From: Chitinophagaceae bacterium
GTDB lineage: Bacteria; Bacteroidota; Bacteroidia; Chitinophagales; Chitinophagaceae
Direction of reading: 5' to 3'
NCBI GenBank assembly: GCA_003509845.1
Contig: DOMR01000151.1
Location: 3,738-10,880, forward strand
DNA: 7,143 nucleotides
Part shown: piece by piece, positions 1-6,385 of the stretch
How the letters are laid out: each line of letters begins with the position of its first letter
Numbering within the stretch: the first letter of the stretch is position 1
Translations under genes and position numbers: made by a program
Notes under the pieces: generated by a model
The model's database searches: none
What the model was told of the DNA's origin: nothing
What the model saw: only the letters and a program-made list of their open reading frames with translations

Positions 1-272
1 AAATATTGAAATGGAAAAATATTTACAAACCAACCGTCCACTGATTTTTTTGTTTTGTGATTGATCAAAGCCAAAGTAAGTTGTCCTGTTTTTTCTTGCA
101 CTAAATTGTGACGCACTTTTACTTTTAATTTAATGGATTGCCCAAGTGATAAAATAGTGGGCATGGCACATTCAATTTGAATGCCGGGCTTTTTACTAAG
201 GCCACTTAATTTTTGTGCCTGTGTATAATTACAGATTGACAAAAATAAAAATAAAGTTATGGCGCGTATCAT
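1..272 (-). CDS. Exported alpha-2-macroglobulin-like protein, N-terminal 90 residues (runs off left edge)
   Basis: The reading frame starts at ATG 272-270 and stays open to the window edge (90 codons plus 2 bases). An in-frame TAA at 282-284, only 12 bases upstream, fixes this as the beginning of the protein. Residues 1-20 look like a Sec signal peptide: M-I-R, then a hydrophobic core (A-I-T-L-F-L-F-L-S-I), then a probable cleavage around T-Q-A-Q. The mature part reads as a beta-sandwich-like stretch (about 30-75) leading to V-D-G-W-F-V-N-I-F-P-F-Q-Y at 78-90. From memory, this resembles a segment in the middle of the large (about 1,900-residue) alpha-2-macroglobulin family proteins of Bacteroidota, which coat the periplasm or surface and trap proteases. 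Finding it right after a signal peptide is odd, and it may be a short paralogue or a gene remnant. It follows sucD on the same strand, but a terminator lies between them. The existence of the ORF is well supported; the family is tentative. Confidence 0.6.
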   Translation of the reverse strand, partial: MIRAITLFLFLSICNYTQAQKLSGLSKKPGIQIECAMPTILSLGQSIKLKVKVRHNLVQEKTGQLTLALINHKTKKSVDGWFVNIFPFQY

Positions 273-288
273 AGAACAAACTTACAAT

Positions 289-322
289 AAAAAATCCCTT
301 ATCGTTTTAGGATAAGGGATTT
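289..322 (-). terminator. Rho-independent terminator of sucD
   Basis: A perfect 12-bp stem (292-303 paired with 311-322, AAATCCCTTATC and its complement) has a 7-base loop. Read on the minus strand it is followed by a run of T (289-294 as A on the plus strand). It lies 21 bases past the sucD stop and before the next minus-strand start at 272, so it should separate the two genes. Confidence 0.85.
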
Positions 323-343
323 CAGTATGCTTTATTTAAATTA

Positions 344-1216
344 TTATTTTTTTAATGCATTTGCCATTGTGATTCCGATGTCAGCAGGACTTGCGCAAAC
401 GTGAATACCACATTCTGCCATGATTTTCATTTTAGCAGCAGCAGTATCATCTGCACCGCCTACAATCGCACCAGCGTGACCCATGCGTCGGCCTGGAGGC
501 GCTGTTTGACCTGCGATAAATCCTACTACGGGTTTTTTCAAATTATCTTTAATCCAATTTGCAGCATCTGCTTCCATGCTTCCACCAATTTCACCAATCA
601 TAATAATACCTTCAGTTGCAGGATCATTCATTAATAATTCAACCGCTTCTTTAGTCGTAGTTCCAATAATTGGATCACCACCAATACCAATGGCAGTTGA
701 AACACCCAAGCCAGCTTTAACTGCTTGATCAGCTGCTTCATAGGTAAGCGTTCCGCTTTTTGAAACAATGCCAATGGTTCCTTTCTTAAAAATAAATCCT
801 GGCATGATTCCAACTTTGCATTCTTCTGCGGTAATGATACCTGGACAATTGGGTCCTATTAAACGAGTAGTTTTACCTAATAAATAGTTTTTTGCTTTAA
901 TCATATCCTGCACAGGAATACCTTCCGTGATACATACTACTAAAGCAATATTTGCATCCGCGGCTTCCATGATTGCATCCGCTGCAAAAGCAGGAGGTAC
1001 AAAAATGATACTCACATCAGCACCGGTATTCTTTACGGCATCTGCAACGGTGTTAAATACGGGTCTGTCTAAATGGGTAGTTCCACCTTTGCCTGGAGTT
1101 ACCCCACCTACTAATTGTGTTCCATATTCAATCATTTGACTTGCATGAAAACTACCTTCAGTTCCTGTAAAACCTTGAACGATGACCTTTGAGTTTTTAT
1201 TAACTAATACTGACAT
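344..1216 (-). CDS. sucD: Succinyl-CoA synthetase (ADP/GDP-forming) alpha subunit
   Basis: This subunit works with the beta subunit SucC to interconvert succinyl-CoA + NDP + Pi and succinate + CoA + NTP in the cytoplasmic TCA cycle. The 290 residues match the usual family length. A Rossmann CoA-binding domain comes first, with the loop G-F-T-G-T-E-G-S-F-H at 15-24. G-P-N-C-P-G at 121-126 carries the Cys that in E. coli lies at the CoA site. The ligase domain holds S-K-S-G-T-L-T-Y-E (152-160), Glu209 in G-E-I-G-G, and the phosphorylated histidine His247 in G-R-R-M-G-H-A-G-A (E. coli His246). All catalytic landmarks are intact. The start gives the normal short M-S-V-L-V-N-K lead into the first beta strand. 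No sucC lies on either side: efp is divergent upstream and a different gene lies downstream, so the beta subunit must be encoded elsewhere. A -7 element at 1243-1250 is the likely promoter. Confidence 0.97.
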   Translation of the reverse strand: MSVLVNKNSKVIVQGFTGTEGSFHASQMIEYGTQLVGGVTPGKGGTTHLDRPVFNTVADAVKNTGADVSIIFVPPAFAADAIMEAADANIALVVCITEGIPVQDMIKAKNYLLGKTTRLIGPNCPGIITAEECKVGIMPGFIFKKGTIGIVSKSGTLTYEAADQAVKAGLGVSTAIGIGGDPIIGTTTKEAVELLMNDPATEGIIMIGEIGGSMEADAANWIKDNLKKPVVGFIAGQTAPPGRRMGHAGAIVGGADDTAAAKMKIMAECGIHVCASPADIGITMANALKK

Positions 1217-1242
1217 TATGCGTGAATTTGTTATTTGTGGCG

Positions 1243-1250
1243 CAAAAATA
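1243..1250 (-). promoter_or_regulatory. Bacteroidota -7 promoter element for sucD
   Basis: On the minus strand this reads TATTTTTG, matching the Bacteroidota -7 consensus TAnnTTTG. It ends 26 bases before the sucD ATG, leaving a plausible leader of about 20 bases. No TTG is found 17-23 bases upstream, so the -33 box is weak or absent. The match in such an AT-rich spacer could be chance. Confidence 0.5.
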
Positions 1251-1323
1251 GGCTAAACCCAGTTTTTTTGCCCTTATTTCTCAACAAAAATTCCATGTTT
1301 TTTTATAAATGGCTTTCATGTAG

Positions 1324-1331
1324 TACTTTTG
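1324..1331 (+). promoter_or_regulatory. Bacteroidota -7 promoter element for efp
   Basis: TACTTTTG fits the TAnnTTTG consensus and ends 30 bases before the efp ATG. It faces away from the sucD element 73 bases to its left, as expected for a divergent promoter region. The -33 position holds only a T-run (about 1298-1304), not a clear TTG. It overlaps a TTG codon at 1329 that could extend efp in frame, which argues against that codon being the start. Confidence 0.55.
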
Positions 1332-1361
1332 TCCCTCGTCAGACAAATAAAAATTAAAATT

Positions 1362-1925
1362 ATGGCAACAACATCAGACATTAGTCGTGGAATGATTCTA
1401 AAATTGGACAATAATTTATATACTGTAGTGGAGTTTGGAGAAAACAAAACTGCTAGAGCGGCTGCTAAAATTTGGGCTAAGCTTAAAGGAGTAGATAACA
1501 AAAGATCAATCGAAAAGACATGGAATAGTGGTGAAAACATCTTCCCGGTTCGTGTTGAAAAAAAGACCTACCAATTCCTTTATAAGGATGACAGTGGCTA
1601 TAACCTTATGAATAATGAGACTTTTGAGCAAATCGCAATGGCTGAGGAAATGATTGATGCCCCGCAATACTTGATTGAAGGTGCTGAAGTATTTGTATTT
1701 ATGAATACCGAAACTGAAATGCCTATTGGCGCTGAATTAGCTGAAAAGATTGAGGTGTTGATTACCTATTGTGAAAATGGGGTAAAAGGGGATACTGCAA
1801 CACGTGCTTTAAAAGCGGCAACCATTGAATCAGGCGCAACCGTGATGGTGCCTTTATTTGTAAATGAAGGCGAAAGAATCAGAATTAATACTAAGAATGG
1901 GGAATATGTAGAGCGCGTTAAATAA
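1362..1925 (+). CDS. efp: Translation elongation factor P, Arg32-type tip loop
   Basis: EF-P binds between the ribosomal P and E sites and relieves stalling at consecutive prolines. The protein has 187 residues, the normal length, with three beta-barrel domains. The C-terminal barrel carries the family signature around K-A-A-T-I-E-S-G-A-T-V-M-V-P and ends in G-E-Y-V-E-R-V-K. The start M-A-T-T-S-D-I-S-R-G-M is the family's usual N-terminus; an in-frame TTG at 1329 would add 11 residues but lies in the promoter. The tip loop of domain I, which reaches the P-site tRNA, is K29-T-A-R32-A-A-A-K36. It aligns without gaps to the usual K-P-G-K-G-G-A-F, so the lysine that is modified in E. coli (Lys34) is replaced by Arg32. 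That is the same residue and number that EarP rhamnosylates in Pseudomonas. No modifying enzyme gene lies in the window. A terminator follows the stop closely. Confidence 0.96.
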   Translation: MATTSDISRGMILKLDNNLYTVVEFGENKTARAAAKIWAKLKGVDNKRSIEKTWNSGENIFPVRVEKKTYQFLYKDDSGYNLMNNETFEQIAMAEEMIDAPQYLIEGAEVFVFMNTETEMPIGAELAEKIEVLITYCENGVKGDTATRALKAATIESGATVMVPLFVNEGERIRINTKNGEYVERVK

Positions 1926-1929
1926 TTTT

Positions 1930-1966
1930 AAAGATGTCCCGAAGCTTCGTGACATCTTTGTTTTTT
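1930..1966 (+). terminator. Rho-independent terminator after efp
   Basis: A 9-bp stem (AAAGATGTC at 1930-1938 with 1951-1959) encloses the perfect palindrome CGAAGCTTCG (1940-1949), which extends the hairpin past one C/T mismatch. Six T follow at 1961-1966. It starts 4 bases after the efp stop, so it probably ends most efp transcripts. Confidence 0.85.
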
Positions 1967-2004
1967 AGCCTCAGTTCAGCCTTTAAATAGGCCTAAAATA
2001 GCTT

Positions 2005-2035
2005 AAAATACCCCGAATCCTCGGGGTATTTTTTT
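2005..2035 (+). terminator. Second strong terminator hairpin between efp and accB
   Basis: A perfect 12-bp stem, AAAATACCCCGA (2005-2016) with 2021-2032, has a 4-base loop and T continues to 2035. The GC-rich core followed by T is a textbook intrinsic terminator. It lies 38 bases beyond the first one and could act as a back-up. Confidence 0.8.
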
Positions 2036-2038
2036 GGC

Positions 2039-2076
2039 AAAAAAGGGCCATTTTTAATAAAAAAAGACCCTTTTTT
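2039..2076 (+). terminator. Weak A/T-rich hairpin, terminator-like
   Basis: AAAAAAGGG (2039-2047) can pair with CCCTTTTTT (2068-2076) around a 20-base A/T-rich loop. Only three G-C pairs support it, so it is much weaker than the two hairpins before it. T at 2077 is the only base of a possible tract beyond the stem. Confidence 0.4.
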
Positions 2077-2077
2077 T

Positions 2078-2099
2078 GTGTTTTTTAGTAAAAAAACAC
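2078..2099 (+). other. Hairpin just upstream of accB
   Basis: GTGTTTTTT (2078-2086) pairs perfectly with AAAAAACAC (2091-2099) around a 4-base loop. It abuts the previous hairpin and ends 24 bases before the accB ATG, so it may lie in the accB leader. No T-tract follows, so it is not a normal terminator. In this A/T-rich spacer it may have no function. Confidence 0.35.
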
Positions 2100-2123
2100 C
2101 AATTTTACCCAAAATTGCCAAAT

Positions 2124-2594
2124 ATGGACTTGAAACAAATTCACGATTTAATTAAAGTAGTTAACAAGAGTAATATCGGTGAAATTAGCATCGAAGATAA
2201 GGATGGTAAAGTAACCATTAAGCAAAAGGAAGAAAAGGTAACTGTTACCACAGCTCCAGCGCAAATGTATACTTCAGGTCCAGCAGCTCCAGTTGCACAA
2301 GCAGCCCCTGCGGCACCAACATCAGCTGCTCCAGCAGCTCCAGTTGCAAGCAACTTGATCACCATTAAAAGTCCAATGATTGGAACATTTTATCGTCGCG
2401 CTTCTCCAGATAAGCCATTGATGGCTGAGGAAGGAACAGAAGTGAGCCCAGGTAAAGTGGTATGTATCATTGAAGCCATGAAATTATTTAACGAAATTGA
2501 AAGTGAGGTAAAAGGTACCATCGTTAAAGTATTGGTGGAAGATGCAAGTCCAGTGGAATATGATCAGCCTTTGTTCTTGGTTGAACCAGCATAG
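2124..2594 (+). CDS. accB: Biotin carboxyl carrier protein of acetyl-CoA carboxylase
   Basis: AccB carries CO2 on biotin between the biotin carboxylase (AccC) and the carboxyltransferase (AccAD) to make malonyl-CoA, the first committed step of fatty-acid synthesis. The protein has 156 residues, the same as E. coli AccB. An N-terminal helical/beta segment (1-40, M-D-L-K-Q-I-H-D-L-I) is followed by a flexible Ala/Pro linker (about 44-76). The biotinyl domain (77-156) has Lys120 in E-A-M-K-L-F-N-E-I-E as the biotin site and a family-typical S-P-M-I-G-T-F-Y at 83-90. The ATG at 2124 begins with the standard family sequence; an in-frame extension back to 2076 would run through the upstream hairpins and is not credible. 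The linker DNA contains a 19-base direct repeat. accC follows after 33 bases, so the two should be cotranscribed. No clear TAnnTTTG element is visible upstream. Confidence 0.96.
   Translation: MDLKQIHDLIKVVNKSNIGEISIEDKDGKVTIKQKEEKVTVTTAPAQMYTSGPAAPVAQAAPAAPTSAAPAAPVASNLITIKSPMIGTFYRRASPDKPLMAEEGTEVSPGKVVCIIEAMKLFNEIESEVKGTIVKVLVEDASPVEYDQPLFLVEPA
2279..2348 (+). repeat. 19-base direct repeat in the accB linker
   Basis: TCCAGCAGCTCCAGTTGCA occurs at 2279-2297 and again at 2330-2348, exactly 51 bases (17 codons) apart. Both copies encode P-A-A-P-V-A in the Ala/Pro linker of AccB. The exact identity at DNA level suggests a small in-frame duplication. Linker length varies within this family, so the function is unlikely to be affected. 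Confidence 0.8.
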
Positions 2595-2627
2595 GCCAGC
2601 TCCCATTTTCTAATTTAAATTAAAAAA

Positions 2628-3965
2628 ATGTTTAAAAAGATATTGATAGCCAATCGTGGCGAAATTGCTTTGCGTATTATCAGAACCTGTCGCGAGATGG
2701 GTATTAAAACAGTAGCAGTTTATTCTACTGCTGATAAAGATAGTTTACATGTAAAGTTTGCAGATGAAGCGGTTTGTGTTGGAGGTCCTAAAGGACAAGA
2801 ATCCTATTTGAATATACCACATATTATGGCTGCTTGTGAAATTACTAATGCCGATGCGGTTCATCCTGGATATGGATTTTTAGCAGAGAATGCTAAGTTC
2901 GCGCAAATATGTGCGGACCATGGTATTAAATTTATTGGCCCCACACCAGATATGATTAATAAAATGGGGGACAAGATTACTGCGAAAGAAACCATGATTA
3001 AAGCAGGTGTTCCTGTGGTTCCGGGTGGAGAAGGTTTATTAGAAAGTGTAGATGCAGCAAAAAAATTAGCCAAAGAAATAGTTTATCCAGTGATCATTAA
3101 AGCAACTGCTGGTGGTGGCGGAAAGGGTATGCGTGTAGTTTGGAAAGAAGAAGATATTGAAAAGGCATATAATGATGCAAAAATGGAAGCAGGTGCAAGT
3201 TTTAAAAATGATGGCTTGTACATGGAGAAGTTTGTGGAGGAACCAAGGCATATTGAAATTCAAGTAGCGGGTGATCAATATGGTAATGTTTGTCATTTGA
3301 GTGAGCGTGATTGTTCCATTCAACGTAGACACCAAAAATTAGTAGAAGAATCTCCTTCTCCTTTTATGACCCCTGAATTAAGGCAACGTATGGGAGATGC
3401 TGCTATTAAAGCTGCTTCTGCCATTAATTATGAAAGCGTTGGTACGGTGGAATTTTTAGTGGACAAGCATCGCAATTTTTATTTCATGGAAATGAATACG
3501 CGTATTCAAGTGGAACATTGCGTTACAGAGGAAGTAGTAAGTTATGATTTAATCAAGGAGCAAATAAAGATAGCAGCGGGTGAAAAAATTTCCGGTCGTA
3601 ATTACGAACCACAATTACACGCTATCGAATGTCGTATCAATGCCGAAGATCCTTATAATGATTTCAGACCTTCACCAGGAAAAATAACTGTATTACATAC
3701 ACCCGGCGGACATGGTGTGCGTGTAGATAGTCATGTGTATGCAGGTTATGTAATTCCGCCATATTACGATTCAATGATTGGTAAATTAATCACAGTTGCA
3801 CAAACACGTGAGGAAGCCATCAATACCATGTATCGTGCGTTAAGTGAATACGTAATTGAAGGTGTACACACAACCATTCCTTTTCATTTACAATTAATGC
3901 AAAACGAAGATTTTAGAAAAGGAAACTTCACAACGAAATTTTTAGAAACATTTAAGTTGAAATAA
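2628..3965 (+). CDS. accC: Biotin carboxylase subunit of acetyl-CoA carboxylase
   Basis: AccC uses ATP and bicarbonate to carboxylate the biotin on AccB. The 445 residues match the bacterial stand-alone enzyme (E. coli 449). The N-terminal biotin-carboxylase domain starts M-F-K-K-I-L-I-A-N-R-G-E-I-A. The ATP-grasp domain shows Lys116 (G-D-K), Lys158 (V-I-I-K-A), the glycine-rich loop G-G-G-G-K-G-M (162-168), His208, Lys237 (R-R-H-Q-K), and the metal ligands Glu275 and Glu288. The catalytic strand N-T-R-I-Q-V-E-H is at 290-297 and Arg336 in E-C-R-I-N-A-E. All these match known catalytic positions. One difference is that the residue after Q-V-E-H is Cys298, where most homologues have Pro. There is no fused carrier or carboxyltransferase domain, so this is the dissociable type encoded with accB, not an acyl-CoA carboxylase fusion. 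The TAA stop is already inside the first downstream hairpin. Confidence 0.97.
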   Translation: MFKKILIANRGEIALRIIRTCREMGIKTVAVYSTADKDSLHVKFADEAVCVGGPKGQESYLNIPHIMAACEITNADAVHPGYGFLAENAKFAQICADHGIKFIGPTPDMINKMGDKITAKETMIKAGVPVVPGGEGLLESVDAAKKLAKEIVYPVIIKATAGGGGKGMRVVWKEEDIEKAYNDAKMEAGASFKNDGLYMEKFVEEPRHIEIQVAGDQYGNVCHLSERDCSIQRRHQKLVEESPSPFMTPELRQRMGDAAIKAASAINYESVGTVEFLVDKHRNFYFMEMNTRIQVEHCVTEEVVSYDLIKEQIKIAAGEKISGRNYEPQLHAIECRINAEDPYNDFRPSPGKITVLHTPGGHGVRVDSHVYAGYVIPPYYDSMIGKLITVAQTREEAINTMYRALSEYVIEGVHTTIPFHLQLMQNEDFRKGNFTTKFLETFKLK

Positions 3966-4010
3966 TTTTTATGTAGCTTTTAAGAGAAATATAAAAACTA
4001 CATAAAAATT
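3964..4010 (+). other. Long A/T-rich hairpin at the accC stop codon
   Basis: A perfect 13-bp stem (3964-3976 with 3998-4010) starts within the TAA stop codon of accC, and four more T-A pairs can form past one mismatch. No T-tract follows, so it is not itself a standard terminator. It could protect the 3' end of the accBC message from exonucleases; that role is inference. Confidence 0.5.
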
Positions 4011-4019
4011 CTCTGATGA

Positions 4020-4070
4020 AATTAAAAAGGGAGCCCCATAAAGGAGCTCCCTTTTTAATTATTTTTTTTT
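4020..4070 (+). terminator. Rho-independent terminator of accBC
   Basis: A perfect 15-bp stem (4020-4034 with 4046-4060, core GGGAGC/GCTCCC) has an 11-base loop that can add two more C-G pairs. Nine T follow at 4062-4070. It is the strongest terminator in the window and lies 54 bases past the accC stop. Confidence 0.92.
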
Positions 4071-4083
4071 CTCTAGCGATACT

Positions 4084-4121
4084 AAAAATGTCCCCCCGAT
4101 TTCTCGTGGGGACATTTTTTT
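4084..4121. terminator. Bidirectional terminator between convergent accC and glnN
   Basis: AAAAATGTCCCC (4084-4095) pairs perfectly with 4108-4119 and T continues to 4121. A-run on one side and T-run on the other let it work in both directions. On the minus strand it is the first good hairpin after the glnN stop at 4163, so it is the likely glnN terminator as well as a back-up for accBC. Confidence 0.82.
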
Positions 4122-4162
4122 GATTTTACCTCTGGGGAATGTTTTTTTCGCTGTAAATAATG

Positions 4163-6355
4163 TTATCTCAAAAACAACATTTCTCTGTACTTAGGTAAGG
4201 TCCATAATTCGTCATCTACCAATTGCTCTAATTTATCAACGTGGTAACGAATTTTATCAAAGTATTGCGCCTTTACTTTTGCTTCATAAGCAATTGCTTT
4301 TTCTCTTGAATCAGTAAGGTTATTGGCTACTTTTCTTTCTTCCACCATCGCGTAAGTATTTTCATACACTTGTTGGATATGCGTACTTACATCCTTTAAT
4401 AAAGTTAATTGGCCCTTGTATAATTTTTCAGGTAATGCAGCTTCGCGTAGTAAGCTTACATTTTTCAATAACTCATTTTGGTATTTAATTGCAGCTGGGA
4501 TAATATGGTTGGTGGCTAAATCACCCATCACACGCGCTTCAATTTGTACTTTTTTAATATAAGTTTCTAATTCAATTTCATAACGTGCTTCTAACTCTGC
4601 ATGTGTAAAAATGCCATTGTCCTTAAATAATTTCTTAGATTTTTCAGTCACCATGGCGTCTAATGCAACAGGGGTTGTTTTTAAATTAGGTAAGCCTCTT
4701 TTTTCTGCTTCCTTATGCCACTCTTCGCTATAGCCATCGCCTTCAAATAAAATCTTTTTACTCGATACAATGTACTTTTGAATCACCTGCATGATCGCGA
4801 TTTCTTTTTTATCGCCCTTCTCAATTAAAGCGTCTACTTCTGCGGCAAATTTTACTAAGGTATCAGCAATAATGGTATTTAACACAGTCATTGGATGTCC
4901 GCAGTTGGCAGTGGATCCAACCGCACGGAATTCAAATTTATTTCCAGTGAATGCAAAAGGGGAAGTCCTGTTACGATCGGTGTTGTCAATCATTAACTCA
5001 GGAATACTTCTATGTAAATCTAATTTTAAAATCGCTTCATCTTGTTCATCAAATTTTCCACCAACTCTTGTTTCCACATCGTTTAATACTTTGGTTAAGT
5101 ATTCCCCAATAAATACGGAAATGATTGCAGGAGGAGCTTCGTTGGCGCCTAATCTAAAATCATTTGAAGCCGATGCAATGGATGCTCTTAATATATCAGC
5201 ATAATCATGCACTGCTTTAATAGTGTTTACAAAAAAGGTTAAAAACATCAAATTGGTCTTTGGCGTTTTACCTGGTGCTAATAAATTAATACCAGTGTCA
5301 GTCGCCATACTCCAGTTATTATGTTTGCCACTTCCGTTAATACCAGCAAATGGTTTTTCATGTAACAAAACCACCAAACGGTGACGCTTTGCAACACGCG
5401 TCATCACATCCATTAATAATATGTTGTGATCCACAGCGATATTACATTCTTCAAAAATAGGCGCACACTCAAATTGTGCAGGTGCTACTTCATTATGTCT
5501 TGTTCTTAAAGGGATGCCTAATTTGTAAGCTTCATTTTCGTAATCACGCATGAACGCATAAATTCTTTCAGGAATAGATCCAAAATAATGATCTTCCAAT
5601 TGTTGTCCTTTTGCTGGTGCTGAACCAAATACGGTACGACCACATTGTACTAAATCAGGACGTGCATTCACCAATGCTTCATCAATTACAAAATATTCTT
5701 GCTCCCAACCTAAAGTAGGTACTACTTTAGAAATATTTTTATCAAAATAATTACAAACAGTAACTGCTGCTTTGTTAACTGCTTCCACTGCTTTCATCAA
5801 AGGTGCTTTGTAGTCCAATGATTCACCGGTGTAGGCAATAAATATAGTAGGTATACATAAAGTTTTACCACTTCCAATTTCAATAATAAATGCTGGTGAA
5901 GATGGGTCCCATGCAGAATATCCTCTTGCTTCAAAGGTGGCTCTTAATCCGCCATTTGGAAATGAAGATGCATCTGGTTCTTGTTGAATCAAAGCTGCGC
6001 CATCAAATTCTTCAATTGCAGTGCCATCCGATTTTAGAGTAAAAAATGAATCATGTTTTTCAGCAGTTGCGCCACTCAATGGTTGAAACCAGTGGGTAAA
6101 ATGCGTTACACCTTTACTCTCTGCCCATGATCTTAATCCTGTTGCAATTTGGTTGGCCACAGCACGATCAATTTTTTTAGCCACCTTATTACTATTCACT
6201 AAGCTTTTATAAGCTTCATCACTTAAAAATTCTCTTGCTGTTTTTAAAGTAAAAACACTTTCATTAAAAATGGTCGTGATTTTATGTGCATTAACATTGG
6301 GTGTGGGTGTTACAACATGACTTACATGTTTAACGGCCTCGGTTCTAAGTGACAT
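4163..6355 (-). CDS. glnN: Type III glutamine synthetase (GSIII)
   Basis: GSIII makes glutamine from glutamate, ammonia and ATP in the cytoplasm. It forms large dodecamers and has roughly twice the length of GSII. The 730 residues match this family. Landmarks in order are: H-W-F-Q-P-L (88-93) in the N-terminal beta-grasp-like region; G-W-E-Q-E-Y-F (216-222) with the metal-binding glutamates; E-V-A-P-A-Q-F-E (289-296); N-G-S-G-K-H-N-N-W-S (340-349), which positions glutamate; and R-N-R-T-S-P-F-A-F-T-G-N-K-F-E-F-R (461-477) in the ATP/metal region. A long, mostly helical C-terminal part (about 510-730) is specific to GSIII. The ATG gives the expected M-S-L-R start directly behind a Bacteroidota promoter. 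It lies in tandem with a GSII gene, but a terminator and its own promoter intervene, so the two can be controlled separately. No regulator gene is present in the window. Confidence 0.96.
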   Translation of the reverse strand: MSLRTEAVKHVSHVVTPTPNVNAHKITTIFNESVFTLKTAREFLSDEAYKSLVNSNKVAKKIDRAVANQIATGLRSWAESKGVTHFTHWFQPLSGATAEKHDSFFTLKSDGTAIEEFDGAALIQQEPDASSFPNGGLRATFEARGYSAWDPSSPAFIIEIGSGKTLCIPTIFIAYTGESLDYKAPLMKAVEAVNKAAVTVCNYFDKNISKVVPTLGWEQEYFVIDEALVNARPDLVQCGRTVFGSAPAKGQQLEDHYFGSIPERIYAFMRDYENEAYKLGIPLRTRHNEVAPAQFECAPIFEECNIAVDHNILLMDVMTRVAKRHRLVVLLHEKPFAGINGSGKHNNWSMATDTGINLLAPGKTPKTNLMFLTFFVNTIKAVHDYADILRASIASASNDFRLGANEAPPAIISVFIGEYLTKVLNDVETRVGGKFDEQDEAILKLDLHRSIPELMIDNTDRNRTSPFAFTGNKFEFRAVGSTANCGHPMTVLNTIIADTLVKFAAEVDALIEKGDKKEIAIMQVIQKYIVSSKKILFEGDGYSEEWHKEAEKRGLPNLKTTPVALDAMVTEKSKKLFKDNGIFTHAELEARYEIELETYIKKVQIEARVMGDLATNHIIPAAIKYQNELLKNVSLLREAALPEKLYKGQLTLLKDVSTHIQQVYENTYAMVEERKVANNLTDSREKAIAYEAKVKAQYFDKIRYHVDKLEQLVDDELWTLPKYREMLFLR

Positions 6356-6385
6356 ATACGATTAAATTTTATATTAGCAATTGAA

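Noticed and set aside
277..284. TAAGTTTG on the minus strand, matching the -7 promoter consensus, in front of the left-edge gene.
   Set aside because: It ends only 4 bases before the ATG, so transcription would start at or inside the start codon, and there is no TTG at a suitable distance upstream.
401..634. A 77-codon open frame on the plus strand, antisense to sucD.
   Set aside because: It is fully contained in sucD, its composition is Cys/His/Ser-rich without any domain pattern, and no expression signals are visible.
1329..1361. In-frame TTG start that would give EF-P 11 extra N-terminal residues.
   Set aside because: It overlaps the -7 element, and the normal family N-terminus M-A-T-T-S-D begins at 1362.
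2076..2123. In-frame TTG start that would extend AccB by 16 residues.
   Set aside because: The extension runs through the upstream hairpin and does not resemble AccB, whereas M-D-L-K-Q-I at 2124 does.
4013..4060. CTGATGA followed by a strong stem, resembling the core of a hammerhead ribozyme.
   Set aside because: The base run after the stem is ATTTTT rather than the required GAAA, and no matching stem III with a cleavage triplet is visible. The stem is a normal terminator with a T-tract.
4791..5204. A 137-codon open frame on the plus strand, antisense to glnN.
   Set aside because: It lies wholly inside the well-supported glnN frame, has no promoter or recognisable protein features, and is best explained as a shadow of the codon pattern of glnN.
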